Below, in pieces: positions 39,501 to 49,285 of a DNA stretch of 64,000 bases; the stretch's first letter is position 1; each line of letters begins with the position of its first letter. The notes beneath the pieces are model-generated. The model had not been told where the DNA came from. It searched no databases and saw nothing but the letters and a program-made list of their open reading frames with translations. Made by a program: the position numbers and the translations under genes. Origin of the DNA: Buchnera aphidicola (Anoecia oenotherae) (lineage in GTDB: Bacteria; Pseudomonadota; Gammaproteobacteria; Enterobacterales; Enterobacteriaceae); NCBI RefSeq assembly GCF_005080765.1, contig NZ_CP033012.1, positions 1 to 64,000 on the forward strand, in the 5' to 3' direction.

Positions 39501-40612
39501 CGCATCATTCTATAAATTTCTGTAAGAGCAGTATCTCTATTAATAGTATTATCAATTCGAAGAGTTTCTGATATATACGATCCATAATCTAAATCATTTG
39601 TAAATATGGTTTCAATTTCACTATATCCACTATTTTTAATTTTTTCTATAATTTCCAAAGAAAGAATAGTATTTGCTTCAAAAATAACATTATCGGAATT
39701 TTGATCTAAATATTCTTTGGCGAGAACTCGTCCTACTAAATACTCAACTGGTACTTCTATATAATTAATCTTATCTTGAACTAACATATTAATATGTCTG
39801 GTGGTAACTCGACTTCCTTTTTTTACATATATTCTATTTTTTGACTTAATATCAAACGACGCTGTTTCTCCGCGAAGTCTATTCGGTGATAAAATTAAAA
39901 AAAATTTATTTTCACGAAACTGATAAATATTTTTTTTAAAAAATATTTCTAATATTTGTTCTATATTATAATCTAAAGCTCGTAATAAAATAGTAACTGG
40001 AAATTTTCTTCTTCTATCAATTCTAACAAATAAATTATCTTTAGCATCAAATTCAAAATCTAACCAAGATCCTCGATAAGGAATTATACGAGCATTATAT
40101 AATACTTTCCCAGAAGAATGAGTTTTTCCTTTATCACTATCAAAAAAAACACCAGGACTACGGTGCAATTGCGATACTACAACACGTTCAGTTCCATTAA
40201 TAATAAATGTTCCATTATTTGTCATTAATGGAATTTCTCCCATATATACTTCTTGTTCTTTTATATCTTTAACTGTTGTTTGAGATGCTTCTTTTTCATA
40301 AATTATTAATCGCAGTTTAACTCGAAGAGGAGAAGAATATGTCATTCCTCTTGTTTGACATTCTTGTACATCAAAACTTGTATTATCTAAACGGTATTTA
40401 ACATACTGTAATTCTGCATTACCACTATAACTTCTAATTGGAAATAAAGAACGAAAAGCAGATTCTAATCCGCATTCCCCATCAACATTTTGATTAATAA
40501 ATTTTTTAAAAGAGTCCAACTGAATCGATAAAAGATAAGGAATGTCTAAAACTTTTGGTCTTTTTCCAAAATCTTTACGAATTCGTTTTTTTTCAGTATA
40601 GGAGTAAATCAT
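36584..40612 (-). CDS. rpoB: DNA-directed RNA polymerase subunit beta
   Basis: Second largest RNA polymerase subunit; forms the RNA channel and the rifampicin pocket. The product is 1342 aa, exactly E. coli length. It starts [19 protein letters not shown]. The rifampicin cluster reads [16 protein letters not shown] then [13 protein letters not shown]: the residue equivalent to E. coli Pro535 appears as isoleucine. The active-site block [17 protein letters not shown] and the C-terminal clamp sequence [20 protein letters not shown] are intact. A hairpin with a U-tail lies between rplL and this gene, as in E. coli, and likely sets the ratio of ribosomal to polymerase products. Confidence 0.99.
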   Translation of the reverse strand: MIYSYTEKKRIRKDFGKRPKVLDIPYLLSIQLDSFKKFINQNVDGECGLESAFRSLFPIRSYSGNAELQYVKYRLDNTSFDVQECQTRGMTYSSPLRVKLRLIIYEKEASQTTVKDIKEQEVYMGEIPLMTNNGTFIINGTERVVVSQLHRSPGVFFDSDKGKTHSSGKVLYNARIIPYRGSWLDFEFDAKDNLFVRIDRRRKFPVTILLRALDYNIEQILEIFFKKNIYQFRENKFFLILSPNRLRGETASFDIKSKNRIYVKKGSRVTTRHINMLVQDKINYIEVPVEYLVGRVLAKEYLDQNSDNVIFEANTILSLEIIEKIKNSGYSEIETIFTNDLDYGSYISETLRIDNTINRDTALTEIYRMMRPGEPPTREAAEVLFNNLFFCEERYDLSPVGRMKFNRSLSRVDIDGKSVLTKTDIVDVILKIISIRNGKGVVDDIDHLGNRRIRSVGEMAENQFRIGLVRVERAVKERLSLGDLDTLMPQDMINAKPISAAIKEFFGTSQLSQFMDQNNPLSEITHKRRISALGIGGLTRERAGFEVRDVHPTHYGRVCPIETPEGPNIGLINSLSVYARTNKYGFLETPYRKVISGVVTNDITYLSAIEEGNFIIAQANTNLNKDGQLIDELVTCRYRGESGLFFYKKVEYMDVSTQQIVSVGASLIPFLEHDDANRALMGANMQRQAVPTLVTEKPLIGTGMERAVAVDSGVTVVAKRGGKIQYVDASRIVVRVKKEGMLLGESGIDIYNLTKYTRSNQNTCINQTPCINLNEEVKKGDVLADGPATDLGELALGQNMRVAFMPWNGYNFEDSILISEKIVQDDRFTTIHIQELSCISRDTKLGPEDITADIPNIGESALSKLDSSGIVYIGAEVTGGDILIGKVTPKGETQLTPEEKLLRAIFGEKASDVKDSSLRVPNGVSGTVIDVQVFTRDGIAKDKRALSIEKMQLKQVEKDISEEKKIFELSLFSQVKEVLINSGISLDKLESIPYERWFRFKLKDKSEEEKIKALSVQYIELKNKFKKKLKEKCSKIIQGDDLAPGILKVVKVYLAVKRQIQPGDKMAGRHGNKGVISKINPIEDMPYDEHGVPVDIVLNPLGVPSRMNIGQILETHLGLAAKGIGEVIKKMLEHKEKIKFLREFMQKAFDLGSNIQQKVNLKEFTDDEVICLAKNLKNGMPIASPVFDGAKEDEIKEMLKLTNLPSSGQIDLFDGRTGDKFERPVTVGYMYMLKLNHLVDDKMHARSTGSYSLITQQPLGGKAQFGGQRFGEMEVWALEAYGASHTLQEMLTVKSDDVNGRTKMYKNIVDGNYNMEPGMPESFNVLLKEIRSLGINIDLEDE

Positions 40613-40803
40613 GAATTCCTCATCTAAATAATAACAGTATTATATTTTTTCTATACTTAGTTATTAAAATAATTAGATTGTTATAAATAAAATTATTATT
40701 GAAATAATAAAAATATTATTTAACTAAATTATACTATTTCTCTTGAGCATATAGATATTCAAAAAAATCTAAAATAATACTATTTTGTTTAAATCAAACT
40801 AAT

Positions 40804-40836
40804 ATAAAAAAGCTGGTGACTTATAAATCACCAGCT
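40804..40836 (-). terminator. Attenuator-type terminator between rplL and rpoB
   Basis: On the minus strand AGCTGGTGA (complement of 40828-40836) pairs with TCACCAGCT (complement of 40811-40819) around an 8-nt loop, followed by a run of T. It lies 51 bp past rplL and 192 bp before rpoB. E. coli has a partial terminator at exactly this junction, letting only part of the transcripts proceed into rpoBC. Confidence 0.85.
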
Positions 40837-40886
40837 GCTAATAGAAACAAATTTAGCAAAAATACCTGTTTCATAATCTTAAACAT

Positions 40887-41258
40887 TTATTTAATTTCTA
40901 CTTCAGCTCCAGCTGATTCTAAACTTATTTTTAAAGAATTAGCATCTTCTTTATTAATATTTTCTTTAACTATAGTAGGAGCTGACTCTACTAAATCTTT
41001 AGCTTCCTTTAATCCTAATCCACTGTTACTTCTTACAGCTTTAATAACAGATACTTTATTAGGACCTATCGATTTCAAAAAAACAGTAAATTCTGTTTTT
41101 TCTTCAATTACAGCTGTATTTGAATTTCCAGATACACTGTTTGAAATAGAAGAAGCGGAAACTCCAAATTTTTTTTCCATATCAGAAATTAAATCAATTA
41201 CATTTTCAACCGACATATTTGATATAGCTTCTACAATTTTTTCTTTAGTTACAGACAT
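40887..41258 (-). CDS. rplL: 50S ribosomal protein L7/L12
   Basis: Stalk protein present in several copies per ribosome; it recruits translation GTPases. The product is 123 aa (E. coli 121). The N-terminal dimerisation helices start [20 protein letters not shown] hinge follows (about residues 36-52), Ser/Asn-rich rather than Ala-rich as in E. coli. The C-terminal domain is conserved: [20 protein letters not shown], then [15 protein letters not shown]. It follows rplJ after 64 bp and is bounded downstream by the attenuator hairpin. A plus-strand frame of 187 codons that overlaps it is a shadow. Confidence 0.98.
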   Translation of the reverse strand: MSVTKEKIVEAISNMSVENVIDLISDMEKKFGVSASSISNSVSGNSNTAVIEEKTEFTVFLKSIGPNKVSVIKAVRSNSGLGLKEAKDLVESAPTIVKENINKEDANSLKISLESAGAEVEIK

Positions 41259-41322
41259 ATTAAATTATCCTAATTTTCATTCTAACTATCTATTTGTTTT
41301 AGGAATATATAAAAAATATTTT

Positions 41323-41829
41323 TTATTTTTTTATACTATCTTTTTTCTTATTATATATAGCCATTACTGTTTTAAATAATTTACCAATTGATATTTCTTG
41401 TAAAATTAACATTATTTTACCAATTGCTTCATTATAAGTAGGCATTGCAATTAAACTTTTTATTTCATCAGGCAATAACATTCTATTCTTAAAAACAGCA
41501 CCTTTAATCTTTAGATTAATCTTTTTATTCTGAAAATCATCTAATAGTCTTGCTGCACTACCTGGATGCTCTAAAGAATATGCTATCAAAGTTGGTCCAC
41601 TCAATTGATCTTTCAAACATTGAAACATTGTTCCATTAACCGATCTCTTAAGCAATGAATTACGTACTGAATAAACTACTACACCTACCTCTTTAGCCGC
41701 TTTTCTTAGTTTAGTAATATTATTTACTGAAACCCCAGTAATATCAGATATAACAGCAGATACAGCTAAACTATTTACTTTAGTTATTCTAGAAATGATA
41801 GTTTTTTTTTTTTTTTTATTTATCGCCAT
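41323..41829 (-). CDS. rplJ: 50S ribosomal protein L10
   Basis: Base of the ribosomal stalk; its C-terminal helix holds the L7/L12 dimers. The product is 168 aa (E. coli 165). Conserved parts include ITGVSVNNITKLRKAAKE and LKDQLSGPTLIAYS. Codons 5-9 are five AAA lysines inside a run of 16 A (plus-strand T16 at 41802-41817), right after the start MAIN. This is the longest homopolymer I found in a gene; slipped transcripts would encode short dead peptides. In enterics L10 represses its own operon through the leader; the 261-bp leader here could do the same. Confidence 0.97.
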   Translation of the reverse strand: MAINKKKKKTIISRITKVNSLAVSAVISDITGVSVNNITKLRKAAKEVGVVVYSVRNSLLKRSVNGTMFQCLKDQLSGPTLIAYSLEHPGSAARLLDDFQNKKINLKIKGAVFKNRMLLPDEIKSLIAMPTYNEAIGKIMLILQEISIGKLFKTVMAIYNKKKDSIKK

Positions 41830-41965
41830 TCTACATTTTTACTCCTATATACCTTAATAATATTAAACAGTACTATGTATATTTAGCAAATTTTTATTTT
41901 TATTGATAATTTAAATGAATATTCCTATAAATACATTAATGGCATTTAATAGAAAAAAAAACCAG

Positions 41966-41994
41966 GTTATATGAATATATACGTTAAATATAAC
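41966..41994 (-). promoter_or_regulatory. Small hairpin in the rplJ leader, possible L10 autoregulation element
   Basis: On the minus strand GTTATAT (complement of 41988-41994) pairs with ATATAAC (complement of 41966-41972) around 15 nt, in the 261-bp gap between rplA and rplJ where E. coli has the L10 translational operator. I cannot recognise the specific L10-binding fold, so this is only positional. Confidence 0.25.
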
Positions 41995-42090
41995 TCTTTA
42001 CTTTTTTTAAAGTAGTCAATTTTGTATAAAACTACACATAAATTTTCAACAATTAAAACTATTTAATTAAGTAAATACAAAAAATTAGTT

Positions 42091-42795
42091 TTATATTAAA
42101 GATATATTTAAACTTGATTTATCAACTACAATTGAAATACCCATAGTAGTAGATAACGAAATTTTTTGTATAAATTGACCTTTTGAATGAACAGGTTTTG
42201 ACTTTCTTAAAGCAAGTAACAAAGTTAATAAATTTTCCTGTAAATTATTTTCTGTAAAAGAAACATTTCCTATAGCAGCATGAATGATACCATTTTTATC
42301 ATTTTTATAATAAAATTGACCTTTTTTTGCATTAATAATTGCATTTTTTATATTATCAGTAACTGTTCCTAATTTTGGATTAGGCATTAATCCTCTAGGT
42401 CCTAAAAATGGACCTAACTTCCCTACTATGTTCATTGCATCTGGAGATGCGATGACTACATCAGGTTTAATTTTTTTATTTTTTATTTTTTCAGCTAGAC
42501 CCTCCATACCTACAAAATCAGCACCAGATTCTTTAGCTATTTGTGAATTAAGTTCTTGTGTAAAAACTACGACAATCCTAGATTTTCCTAATCCGAAAGG
42601 ATACGTTACTGTTCCTTTAACATTTTGATTAGATTGTTTAGAATCTATTCCTAAATGAATTGATACATCAACACTTTCAACAAACTTAGAATAAGATGTT
42701 TTTTTTAATAAAGAAAGTCCTGTTGCTATATTGTAATGATTCTTAATATCTATATTTTCATAAATACGCTTCATTCTCTTTGACATTCTTTTCAC
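42091..42795 (-). CDS. rplA: 50S ribosomal protein L1
   Basis: Protein of the mobile L1 stalk near the tRNA exit site. The product is 234 aa, E. coli length. Family blocks: KFVESVDVSIHLGID, DVVIASPDAMNIVGKLG, LGPRGLMPNPKLGTVT and KNDKNGIIHAAIGNVSF. It starts 2 bp after the rplK stop. In enterics L1 represses rplK-rplA translation by binding the leader; I cannot identify that site here. Confidence 0.98.
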   Translation of the reverse strand: MKRMSKRMKRIYENIDIKNHYNIATGLSLLKKTSYSKFVESVDVSIHLGIDSKQSNQNVKGTVTYPFGLGKSRIVVVFTQELNSQIAKESGADFVGMEGLAEKIKNKKIKPDVVIASPDAMNIVGKLGPFLGPRGLMPNPKLGTVTDNIKNAIINAKKGQFYYKNDKNGIIHAAIGNVSFTENNLQENLLTLLLALRKSKPVHSKGQFIQKISLSTTMGISIVVDKSSLNISLI

Positions 42796-42797
42796 TT

Positions 42798-43226
42798 CTA
42801 CTTCTCCACAGTTACACCCATTGATTTTGCTGTTCCTTCAATACATCTAATAATGTTTTCTAAACTAGAACCTGTCATATCTTTTTCTTTTATTTTTGCA
42901 ATACTCTCTAATTGTTGTTGAGTAATTACCCCTACTTTTTCTTGATTAGCTTTACTAGATCCAGATTTAATTCCTATTATTTTTTTTATTAATACAGAAG
43001 CAGGTGTTGTTTTTATAACAAAAGTGAATGTTTTATCAGAAAAAACTTTAACAACAACAGGAACAGGTAATCCTTTTTCTAAATCTTTCGTTCTAGAATT
43101 AAATAATTTACAAAATTCCATTATATTAACTCCTCTTTGTCCTAACGCTGGACCTACTGGCGGACTAGGATTAGCCATTCCTGCTAAAACTTGTAACTTT
43201 ACAAAAGAATGAACTTTTTTTGCCAT
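42798..43226 (-). CDS. rplK: 50S ribosomal protein L11
   Basis: Protein of the GTPase-associated centre; binds the 23S rRNA thiostrepton region. The product is 142 aa, E. coli length. The N-terminal domain has [20 protein letters not shown] and [12 protein letters not shown] with the conserved prolines. The C-terminal rRNA-binding domain has KTPPAS-like [11 protein letters not shown] and ends [11 protein letters not shown]. It follows nusG by 79 bp and is coupled to rplA. Confidence 0.98.
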   Translation of the reverse strand: MAKKVHSFVKLQVLAGMANPSPPVGPALGQRGVNIMEFCKLFNSRTKDLEKGLPVPVVVKVFSDKTFTFVIKTTPASVLIKKIIGIKSGSSKANQEKVGVITQQQLESIAKIKEKDMTGSSLENIIRCIEGTAKSMGVTVEK

Positions 43227-43305
43227 ATTTATTTCCTTATGTCTCTAGCAAATTTTTCGTTTTATCAAAAATAAAATATTTTTATGTGTACTACATGCTA
43301 TAAAA

Positions 43306-43851
43306 TTAATTTTTTTCTACTTGTAAAAAATCTAATTCTACAGGAGTAGCTCGTCCAAAAATAGATACTGATACCGTTAATCTATTTTTATCATAATCAA
43401 TTTCTTCTACTACACCGTTAAAATCTGAAAAAGGACCATCTTTTATTCTCACTGTTTCACCTGGTTCGAATAACGTTTTAGGCCTTGGTTTATTTCCTAT
43501 CTTTTCTAATCTACTTATAATTGCATCAACTTCTTTATCGCTTATAGGTAAAGGTCGTTCTGTAGTTCCTCCTATAAATCCTAAAACACGAGGTACACTA
43601 CGTATTAAATGCCAACTATCATTATTCATTACCATATGAATTAAAACATATCCAGGAAAGAATTTATATTCACTTTTTTTTTTTTGTCCTCTACGAATTT
43701 CTACAACTTCTTCTGTAGGAACCATAATTTTTCCGAACATATTTTCCATACTATGTAATTTTATTTGTTCATTAATAGAATTTACTACTTTTGTCTCAAA
43801 ACCAGAAAAAGCCTGTAACACATACCAACGTTTTTTTACTTTAGAATCCAT
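43306..43851 (-). CDS. nusG: Transcription termination/antitermination factor NusG
   Basis: Binds RNA polymerase and connects it to Rho or ribosomal S10. The product is 181 aa (E. coli 181). The NGN domain starts [14 protein letters not shown], and the KOW domain reads [20 protein letters not shown]. It ends [15 protein letters not shown] choose the ATG at 43851, not the upstream in-frame ATG at 43860, because an AGGA Shine-Dalgarno lies 8 nt before 43851 but abuts 43860. With this start the gene begins 2 nt after the secE stop. A 12-A run (T12 at 43674-43685) encodes [11 protein letters not shown]. Confidence 0.97.
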   Translation of the reverse strand: MDSKVKKRWYVLQAFSGFETKVVNSINEQIKLHSMENMFGKIMVPTEEVVEIRRGQKKKSEYKFFPGYVLIHMVMNNDSWHLIRSVPRVLGFIGGTTERPLPISDKEVDAIISRLEKIGNKPRPKTLFEPGETVRIKDGPFSDFNGVVEEIDYDKNRLTVSVSIFGRATPVELDFLQVEKN

Positions 43852-43853
43852 AA

Positions 43854-44237
43854 TTAACATCCTAATTTAATTATACACGATATTAAATAAAAAAATGTTT
43901 TATCTATTCCATATATAACTAATGATATTAAAACTGTAATAATTATAATTATTAGAGAAGTATAAAAAGTATCTTTAATACTAGGACGAATAATATTTTT
44001 TATTTCTTTTTTTGATTCTATTAATAAATAAATTAAATATCTTGCAATTTTCGTATAAAATATTGTTGTTACTATACAAATAAGAAATGTACTTATTATT
44101 AATATATAAAAAAAAATCCATAATTTTTCTTTATAAAAATTACTTATTTCTATAATGCAATAAGATAAAAAAATAAATAACCATTTATACCATTCTTTCA
44201 AATTAAAAAACGTTTTTAACTGGCAATTATATCCCAT
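43854..44237 (-). CDS. secE: Preprotein translocase subunit SecE
   Basis: Essential clamp subunit of the SecYEG channel in the inner membrane. The product is 127 aa, the E. coli length. Three hydrophobic segments are seen (about residues 17-33, 38-61, 94-114), the three-helix form of enterics. The conserved cytoplasmic amphipathic stretch before the last helix reads [19 protein letters not shown], matching E. coli ARTEVRKVIWPTRQETLHT; the usual Trp of the IWP motif is Arg here. In E. coli tufB lies between the upstream tRNA genes and secE; it is missing here. Confidence 0.94.
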   Translation of the reverse strand: MGYNCQLKTFFNLKEWYKWLFIFLSYCIIEISNFYKEKLWIFFYILIISTFLICIVTTIFYTKIARYLIYLLIESKKEIKNIIRPSIKDTFYTSLIIIIITVLISLVIYGIDKTFFYLISCIIKLGC

Positions 44238-44425
44238 AAACTATCCTTAAACAAAAAAATCATATATTATTGAAAATAACTAATACACTGATTAATCATT
44301 TTAAATAATCAAATTTCAATAGTTATACAAATTTTTTTTGATGAGTGAAAAGGATAATAGTAATTAGTCGCACATACATATTTATTTTCTATAAATACTA
44401 TTTTAATTAAAGATATTTACGTAGA

Positions 44426-44500
44426 TGGTGCTGATACCCAGACTTGAACTGGGGACCTCACCCTTACCAAGGGTGTGCTCTACCGCTGAGCCATACCAGC
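44426..44500 (-). tRNA. thrT: tRNA-Thr (GGT)
   Basis: Cloverleaf on the minus strand: acceptor GCTGGTA with TATCAGC (one G-T pair), anticodon arm ACCCTTGGTAAGGGT with GGT, T arm CCCCAGTTCAAGTCTGGG. Here the 3' CCA is encoded in the DNA (complement of TGG at 44426-44428). It is the last of four tRNA genes in the E. coli order thrU-tyrU-glyT-thrT. Confidence 0.97.
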
Positions 44501-44508
44501 ATAATTTT

Positions 44509-44583
44509 TGGAGCGGATAGCGGGAATTGAACCCGCATTATCAGCTTGGAAGGCTGAAGTAATAGCCTTTATACGATATCCGC
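44509..44583 (-). tRNA. glyT: tRNA-Gly (TCC)
   Basis: Acceptor GCGGATA pairs with TATCCGC, the anticodon arm TCAGCCTTCCAAGCTGA carries TCC, and the T arm is GCGGGTTCAATTCCCGC. The discriminator is T. The 3' CCA is encoded (complement of TGG at 44509-44511). It is 8 bp upstream of tRNA-Thr(GGT), so both come from one precursor. Confidence 0.97.
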
Positions 44584-44709
44584 ATATATTTTGATATTTA
44601 ATTGTTCGACGATAACATTAAATTTATTATAATTTTAATATATATAATTTATTATTTACTACACAACTGCATAACAGATAATGCTAATAATAAATAATAA
44701 ATTCTAGTT

Positions 44710-44792
44710 TGGTGGGAGAAGGATTCGAACCTTCGAAGTCTAATGACGGCAGATTTACAGTCTGATCCCTTTAACCACTCGGGAATCCCACC
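44710..44792 (-). tRNA. tyrU: tRNA-Tyr (GTA)
   Basis: Class II tRNA with a long variable arm. Acceptor GGTGGGA pairs with TCCCACC, the anticodon arm CAGACTGTAAATCTG carries GTA, and the T arm is GAAGGTTCGAATCCTTC. The discriminator is A, followed by AAC, so CCA is not encoded and must be added. Confidence 0.97.
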
Positions 44793-44836
44793 ATATACAA
44801 CAAAATACTTTATATTTATAAAAAATATAAACCGTA

Positions 44837-44909
<73 letters not shown>

Positions 44910-45406
44910 TATAATATATTTATAATATTTGCATTTTATAAATATAAAAAAATAATATTTTATATTATATCATGTATATTCATTGAAGTAATTAAATTAT
45001 ATATGATAAAATCATTTTTGTATATAATATATATCTAATTTTAAAAATTAAATAAATTGATTTTTATATTTTTTTTAAAAGTTAAAAATAAATTCTATTA
45101 TTATTAATTGTATTACTATTTATCGTTAATAATACAAAAAATTAATAAAATAGCATTGTTCTCTATCTATACTACTATAAATATCTTTTATAAAAAAAAT
45201 AAACAAATTTATTATTAAATAAATTTATACATTAAATTCTTTAAGTTTAAAAAAAATTAATTATACATCTCTATATTTTATTTTTTTATTTAATTCTTTA
45301 GTTATTTTAACTTATATTAAGAATTAATTTACTAGCTCAAAACTAAGAATTAAATATAAATTTAATAATTAAATTTTAATAAAAAGTACTAAAAAAGGTT
45401 AATACT
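44910..45406. other. Gene-free spacer between the tRNA cluster and metF
   Basis: About 500 bp, divergent, with promoters for the tRNA cluster (minus) and metF (plus) presumably at its ends. No gene remnant is readable. From memory, other Buchnera carry murB near metF; it is not here. Confidence 0.6.
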
Positions 45407-46297
45407 ATGTTATCTTCTCAAACTAATTATAATTTAGAAAAACAAAAGGGAAATTTAATTAATTCAATCTCTATATCTTTTGAATTTTTTCCTCCTAAAA
45501 ATGAAGAATCAATTACACGACTTCTATCAGATATAAATGAATTTACAACCCTTAATCCATCTTTTATTTCTATAACTTGCAGTCCGCATAAAAAAACAAC
45601 AAACCATACTTATAAATTAATAAAAAAAATAAAAGAACAAAACCGAATTCATACAGTTCCACACGTAACTTGTATTAATCATAAAAAAAAAGAACTTAAA
45701 ACTATTGCTAAAAAATACTGGAAAAATGGAGTTAAATCTATTCTTGCATTACGTGGAGATAAAATAAAAAATTCTAATTCTAATACAATGTATGCAATAG
45801 ACTTAATTAACATATTAAAAACAACAGGAAATTTTAACGTCTATGTTGCAGCTTATCCAGAAGTGCATCCAGAAGCTAAAAATCCTACTTTTGATTTATT
45901 AAATTTAAAAAATAAATTTTTAGCTGGAGCTAATAGCGCTATTACACAATTTTTTTTTAATGCAGAAACATATTTAAGATTTAGAGATAAATGTTCTAAA
46001 ATTGGAATATATAATGATATAATTCCAGGAATATTACCAATAGTTGACATACAACAATTAAAACGATTTTCTTCGATGACTAATGTAAATATTCCAATTA
46101 AAATATTTAAACTATTAGATAATTTAACACCTAATTCTATACAATTTAATATCATATCTTCATATATTACTAACTCTATAATAGATGTGCTGTACAGAGA
46201 AGGAGTTAGAAAATTTCACTTTTATACATTAAATAAATTATACTTAGCACATTCGATTGCCTATATATTAAAAATGAAAAATTTTTCAGAAAAATAA
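45407..46297 (+). CDS. metF: 5,10-methylenetetrahydrofolate reductase
   Basis: FAD enzyme that reduces 5,10-methylene-THF to 5-methyl-THF, the methyl donor for MetE. The product is 296 aa, E. coli length. The start of the barrel reads SFEFFPPKNEE, then PSFISITCSPH, and the FAD/folate part has HVTCIN, LALRGD and YPEVHPEA. The end HFYTLNKLYLAHSIAYIL matches the family. It stands alone, with large gene-free regions on both sides, kept presumably for methionine supply. A short 8-bp hairpin (46304-46325) follows the stop. Confidence 0.97.
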   Translation: MLSSQTNYNLEKQKGNLINSISISFEFFPPKNEESITRLLSDINEFTTLNPSFISITCSPHKKTTNHTYKLIKKIKEQNRIHTVPHVTCINHKKKELKTIAKKYWKNGVKSILALRGDKIKNSNSNTMYAIDLINILKTTGNFNVYVAAYPEVHPEAKNPTFDLLNLKNKFLAGANSAITQFFFNAETYLRFRDKCSKIGIYNDIIPGILPIVDIQQLKRFSSMTNVNIPIKIFKLLDNLTPNSIQFNIISSYITNSIIDVLYREGVRKFHFYTLNKLYLAHSIAYILKMKNFSEK

Positions 46298-48006
46298 AAT
46301 AAAAATAATTACTACAATAATTATTGTCTATTAATAAAAATATTAATTGTAGCTAATTAAATATTAAATTTATTCATTTTTCCATTAATTTGAAATCGAT
46401 TAAAAAATCTTTATAAGAAAAACAATAATTTATAACTATATGATATTCAAATAATCATAGTTGTAATTAATTGTTTTTAATTTCAATTCTATTAAAAACA
46501 AATATCATAATGATTATCAGTTAGAACTTATTATATATATATTGAAATAATGATCTATATTAACTAAATACAATTAAATATAAATATATCTATAGAATAA
46601 AAATACCTCTTTTTAATTTTTTGAAATAAAAAATTTCAAATAAATCTATAGGGAAAATAAAATTTTTCTACCTTTAGAATGAATTTCTGCATATAAAATA
46701 TATCTAAATGTTAAAATAATATAAATGATAGACAAAGTAGATGCTCAAAATTAATTATTTATCACAGTAAAAATTACGCATCAATAAAACTACTATTTAA
46801 AAAATAGTTCTATTATAAATGATTACACTTAAATATAACATTAATATGTTTATTTTTTTAGTTAAAACTTAAATTTAATATTATATTATATTAATAATCT
46901 AATTATACTTAAAAAGTATAATACATATATTCTTTGTTATTCTTAATAAATACTAACTATTGATGGTAAAAATTGATTTTAATTAAGAATTAAATTTTTT
47001 TTATAATTAAAAATTACATGAATTAATTTAAACAAAAATCATTTTCAAACCTATGTATTAATATTTGAAAAAATTATATATATATATTTATTTACATAAT
47101 TATTAATTATAAACTAATTTATAATATATAATAAATACTATTATATAAATAATAAATTTTTAGTTTTTTCACAAGAAATTAAATTCTCACATTAATATAT
47201 TTAATGTTATAAATATTTTTTTATATAATATGTAAAAAATTATTTAATTCAAAAAAATTTAAATTCATTAATTTTATATATAAAAAATTTAAATTATTTA
47301 ACTATTAATTATTTATATAAAGTAAAAAATATATAATATTCAAAATAGATTAAAAATATTTTATATTTATATCATAAATATATATGTAAATAAAAAATAA
47401 AATTAAATCTTTTACATACATTCATATTAAAATAAAGATTTAATATATAATATATAAATATATGTAGTATAAAATTTTTTTTTAAATGAATTATTCAAAA
47501 CAATATATATATATATATTCTTTTGTTTTCTTTAAAACAACTAGGTAGAAAAATATATTTATATATATAAATATATGTATATATATATATATATTATGCA
47601 TTATTTTATTTTCAATATTTATATCATTTGAATTATAATTTAAAAACTAAATTGCTATATTAAATACGCTAGAACAACATAATCTAACAAAATTACTACA
47701 TATATTCTTTTTATCTATACAAAATTTTATAAAAATAAAAATAAAATATATATGTATTTATTACATTTAATTAAAACTATTTATTTTTAAATCTATTTCA
47801 AAAATAAATCATATTATTTGTATTTAAAACAATAATTTTTTTAACTGTAATTAAAAAATCAAAGACAGTTTTTTGTTGATCAATATCAATTGTTACTTTT
47901 TACTTTAATTAAATATTCAAAAATGTTTTTTATTTTTTTTAATCACTATTTCATACTTAACAAATAAGTATTAACCTACTATGTAATTTTACTAACAAGG
48001 GAATTT
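46298..48006. other. Largest gene-free spacer (1.7 kb), between metF and argG
   Basis: Very A+T-rich, with TA-repeat patches (for example around 47505-47595) and no frame of note. In other Buchnera the arginine genes argE, argC and argB lie just before argG, from memory; none is recognisable here. The length fits a stretch of long-dead genes that has been partly deleted. No Arg box is evident before argG. Confidence 0.6.
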
Positions 48007-49230
48007 ATGACAACAACTAAAAAAAATACAGTTGTATTAGCATACTCAGGAGGATTAGATACTTCAGCTATTATTCCTTGGATTAAAGAAAATTATTCTT
48101 ATGAAGTAATAGCATTTGTTGCTAATATTGGACAATCTGAAAAAGATTTAATTGATATTAAAAAAAAAGCTATTTATTCTGGAGCTAAAAAATGCTATAT
48201 ATACGATTTGCGCTATGATTTTGTAACTAAATATATATATCCTATGCTTAAAACTGGAGCTTTATATGAAAAACAGTATTTACTAGGAACTGCATTAGCT
48301 AGACCAGTAATAGCTAAAGCACAAGTTGAATTAGCTTTAAAAACTAATTCCATAGCACTATGCCATGGATCAACAGGCAAAGGTAACGACCAAATACGAT
48401 TTGAAATGGCTTATACAGCTTTAGCTCCTAATCTAAAAATTATTGCTCCATGGCGTGAATGGAACATATCTTCCAGAGAAGAGTTGATAACTTACTTAAA
48501 AAATAGAAATATTCCTACAACTACTACTGTAGAAAAAATTTATAGTAAAGATGAAAATTGTTGGCATATTTCAACAGAAGGAGGGAGATTAGAAGATCCC
48601 TGGAAATCACCTAAAAATGAATGTTGGAGTTGGACTGAAGATCCAAAAAAAACTTCTAATAATCCAGAAAAAATCTTAATCTCTATAAAAAATGGAGAAA
48701 TTATAAAAATAAACAACAAACAATTAAACCCATTAGAATGTTTAAATTTATTAAATTCTATTGGATCACGTCATGGTATAGGAAGAATAGATATAGTAGA
48801 AAATAGACTAATTGGAATAAAATCTCGAGGTTGTTACGAAACACCTGGTGGAACTATTATGAATATTGCAATTAGAGCAATAGAACAACTAGTTTTAGAT
48901 AGAGAAAGTTTTAAGTGGAGAGAACAAATTGGTCTAGAAATGTCTTACGCAATATATGATGGTCGTTGGTTTACACCATTACGAAAATCATTACAATGTG
49001 CTGCAGATTCTCTTTCTTATTTTATTAACGGAGAAGTAGTACTAGAACTTTATAAAGGAAATGTAATTCCTATTCAAAAAAAATCACATAATTCATTATA
49101 TTTAAAAGAATATGCTACTTTTGGTCAAGATTCTATATATAATCAAAAAGATGCACAAGGGTTCATCAACTTATATTCCCTTTCATCTAGAATCCGATCA
49201 TTAAATAAAAATAAATTAAAGGATGAATAA
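48007..49230 (+). CDS. argG: Argininosuccinate synthase
   Basis: Joins citrulline and aspartate with ATP to make argininosuccinate, the next-to-last step of arginine synthesis. The product is 407 aa. The P-loop-like PPi motif AYSGGLDTS is at residues 12-20. Substrate-binding blocks CHGSTGKGNDQIRFE and GRLEDPW are intact, as is IGSRHGIGRIDIVENR. AAGGGAATTT precedes the start. argH follows after 55 bp, forming an argGH pair. The earlier arginine genes argECB, their usual neighbours, are not here. Confidence 0.97.
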   Translation: MTTTKKNTVVLAYSGGLDTSAIIPWIKENYSYEVIAFVANIGQSEKDLIDIKKKAIYSGAKKCYIYDLRYDFVTKYIYPMLKTGALYEKQYLLGTALARPVIAKAQVELALKTNSIALCHGSTGKGNDQIRFEMAYTALAPNLKIIAPWREWNISSREELITYLKNRNIPTTTTVEKIYSKDENCWHISTEGGRLEDPWKSPKNECWSWTEDPKKTSNNPEKILISIKNGEIIKINNKQLNPLECLNLLNSIGSRHGIGRIDIVENRLIGIKSRGCYETPGGTIMNIAIRAIEQLVLDRESFKWREQIGLEMSYAIYDGRWFTPLRKSLQCAADSLSYFINGEVVLELYKGNVIPIQKKSHNSLYLKEYATFGQDSIYNQKDAQGFINLYSLSSRIRSLNKNKLKDE

Positions 49231-49285
49231 TTATAACTATTTACTAATATATATAAATAAAATTTAAAATAGGAGAAATACTGTA

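Noticed and set aside
40816..41379. Plus-strand frame of 187 codons over rplL and rplJ
   Set aside because: Antisense to two well-supported ribosomal protein genes, no family resemblance and no ribosome binding site; a shadow frame.
43852..43860. ATG 43860 as the start of nusG
   Set aside because: It overlaps the secE stop region and abuts the AGGA; ATG 43851 fits spacing and length.
44238..44425. Remnant of tufB between thrT and secE
   Set aside because: No EF-Tu motif is readable in 188 bp; only the E. coli gene order suggests a former gene.
47505..47600. TA-rich repeats as a CRISPR array or integration site
   Set aside because: Irregular short TA/ATA runs with no unit-spacer periodicity and no cas genes or integrase anywhere in the window.
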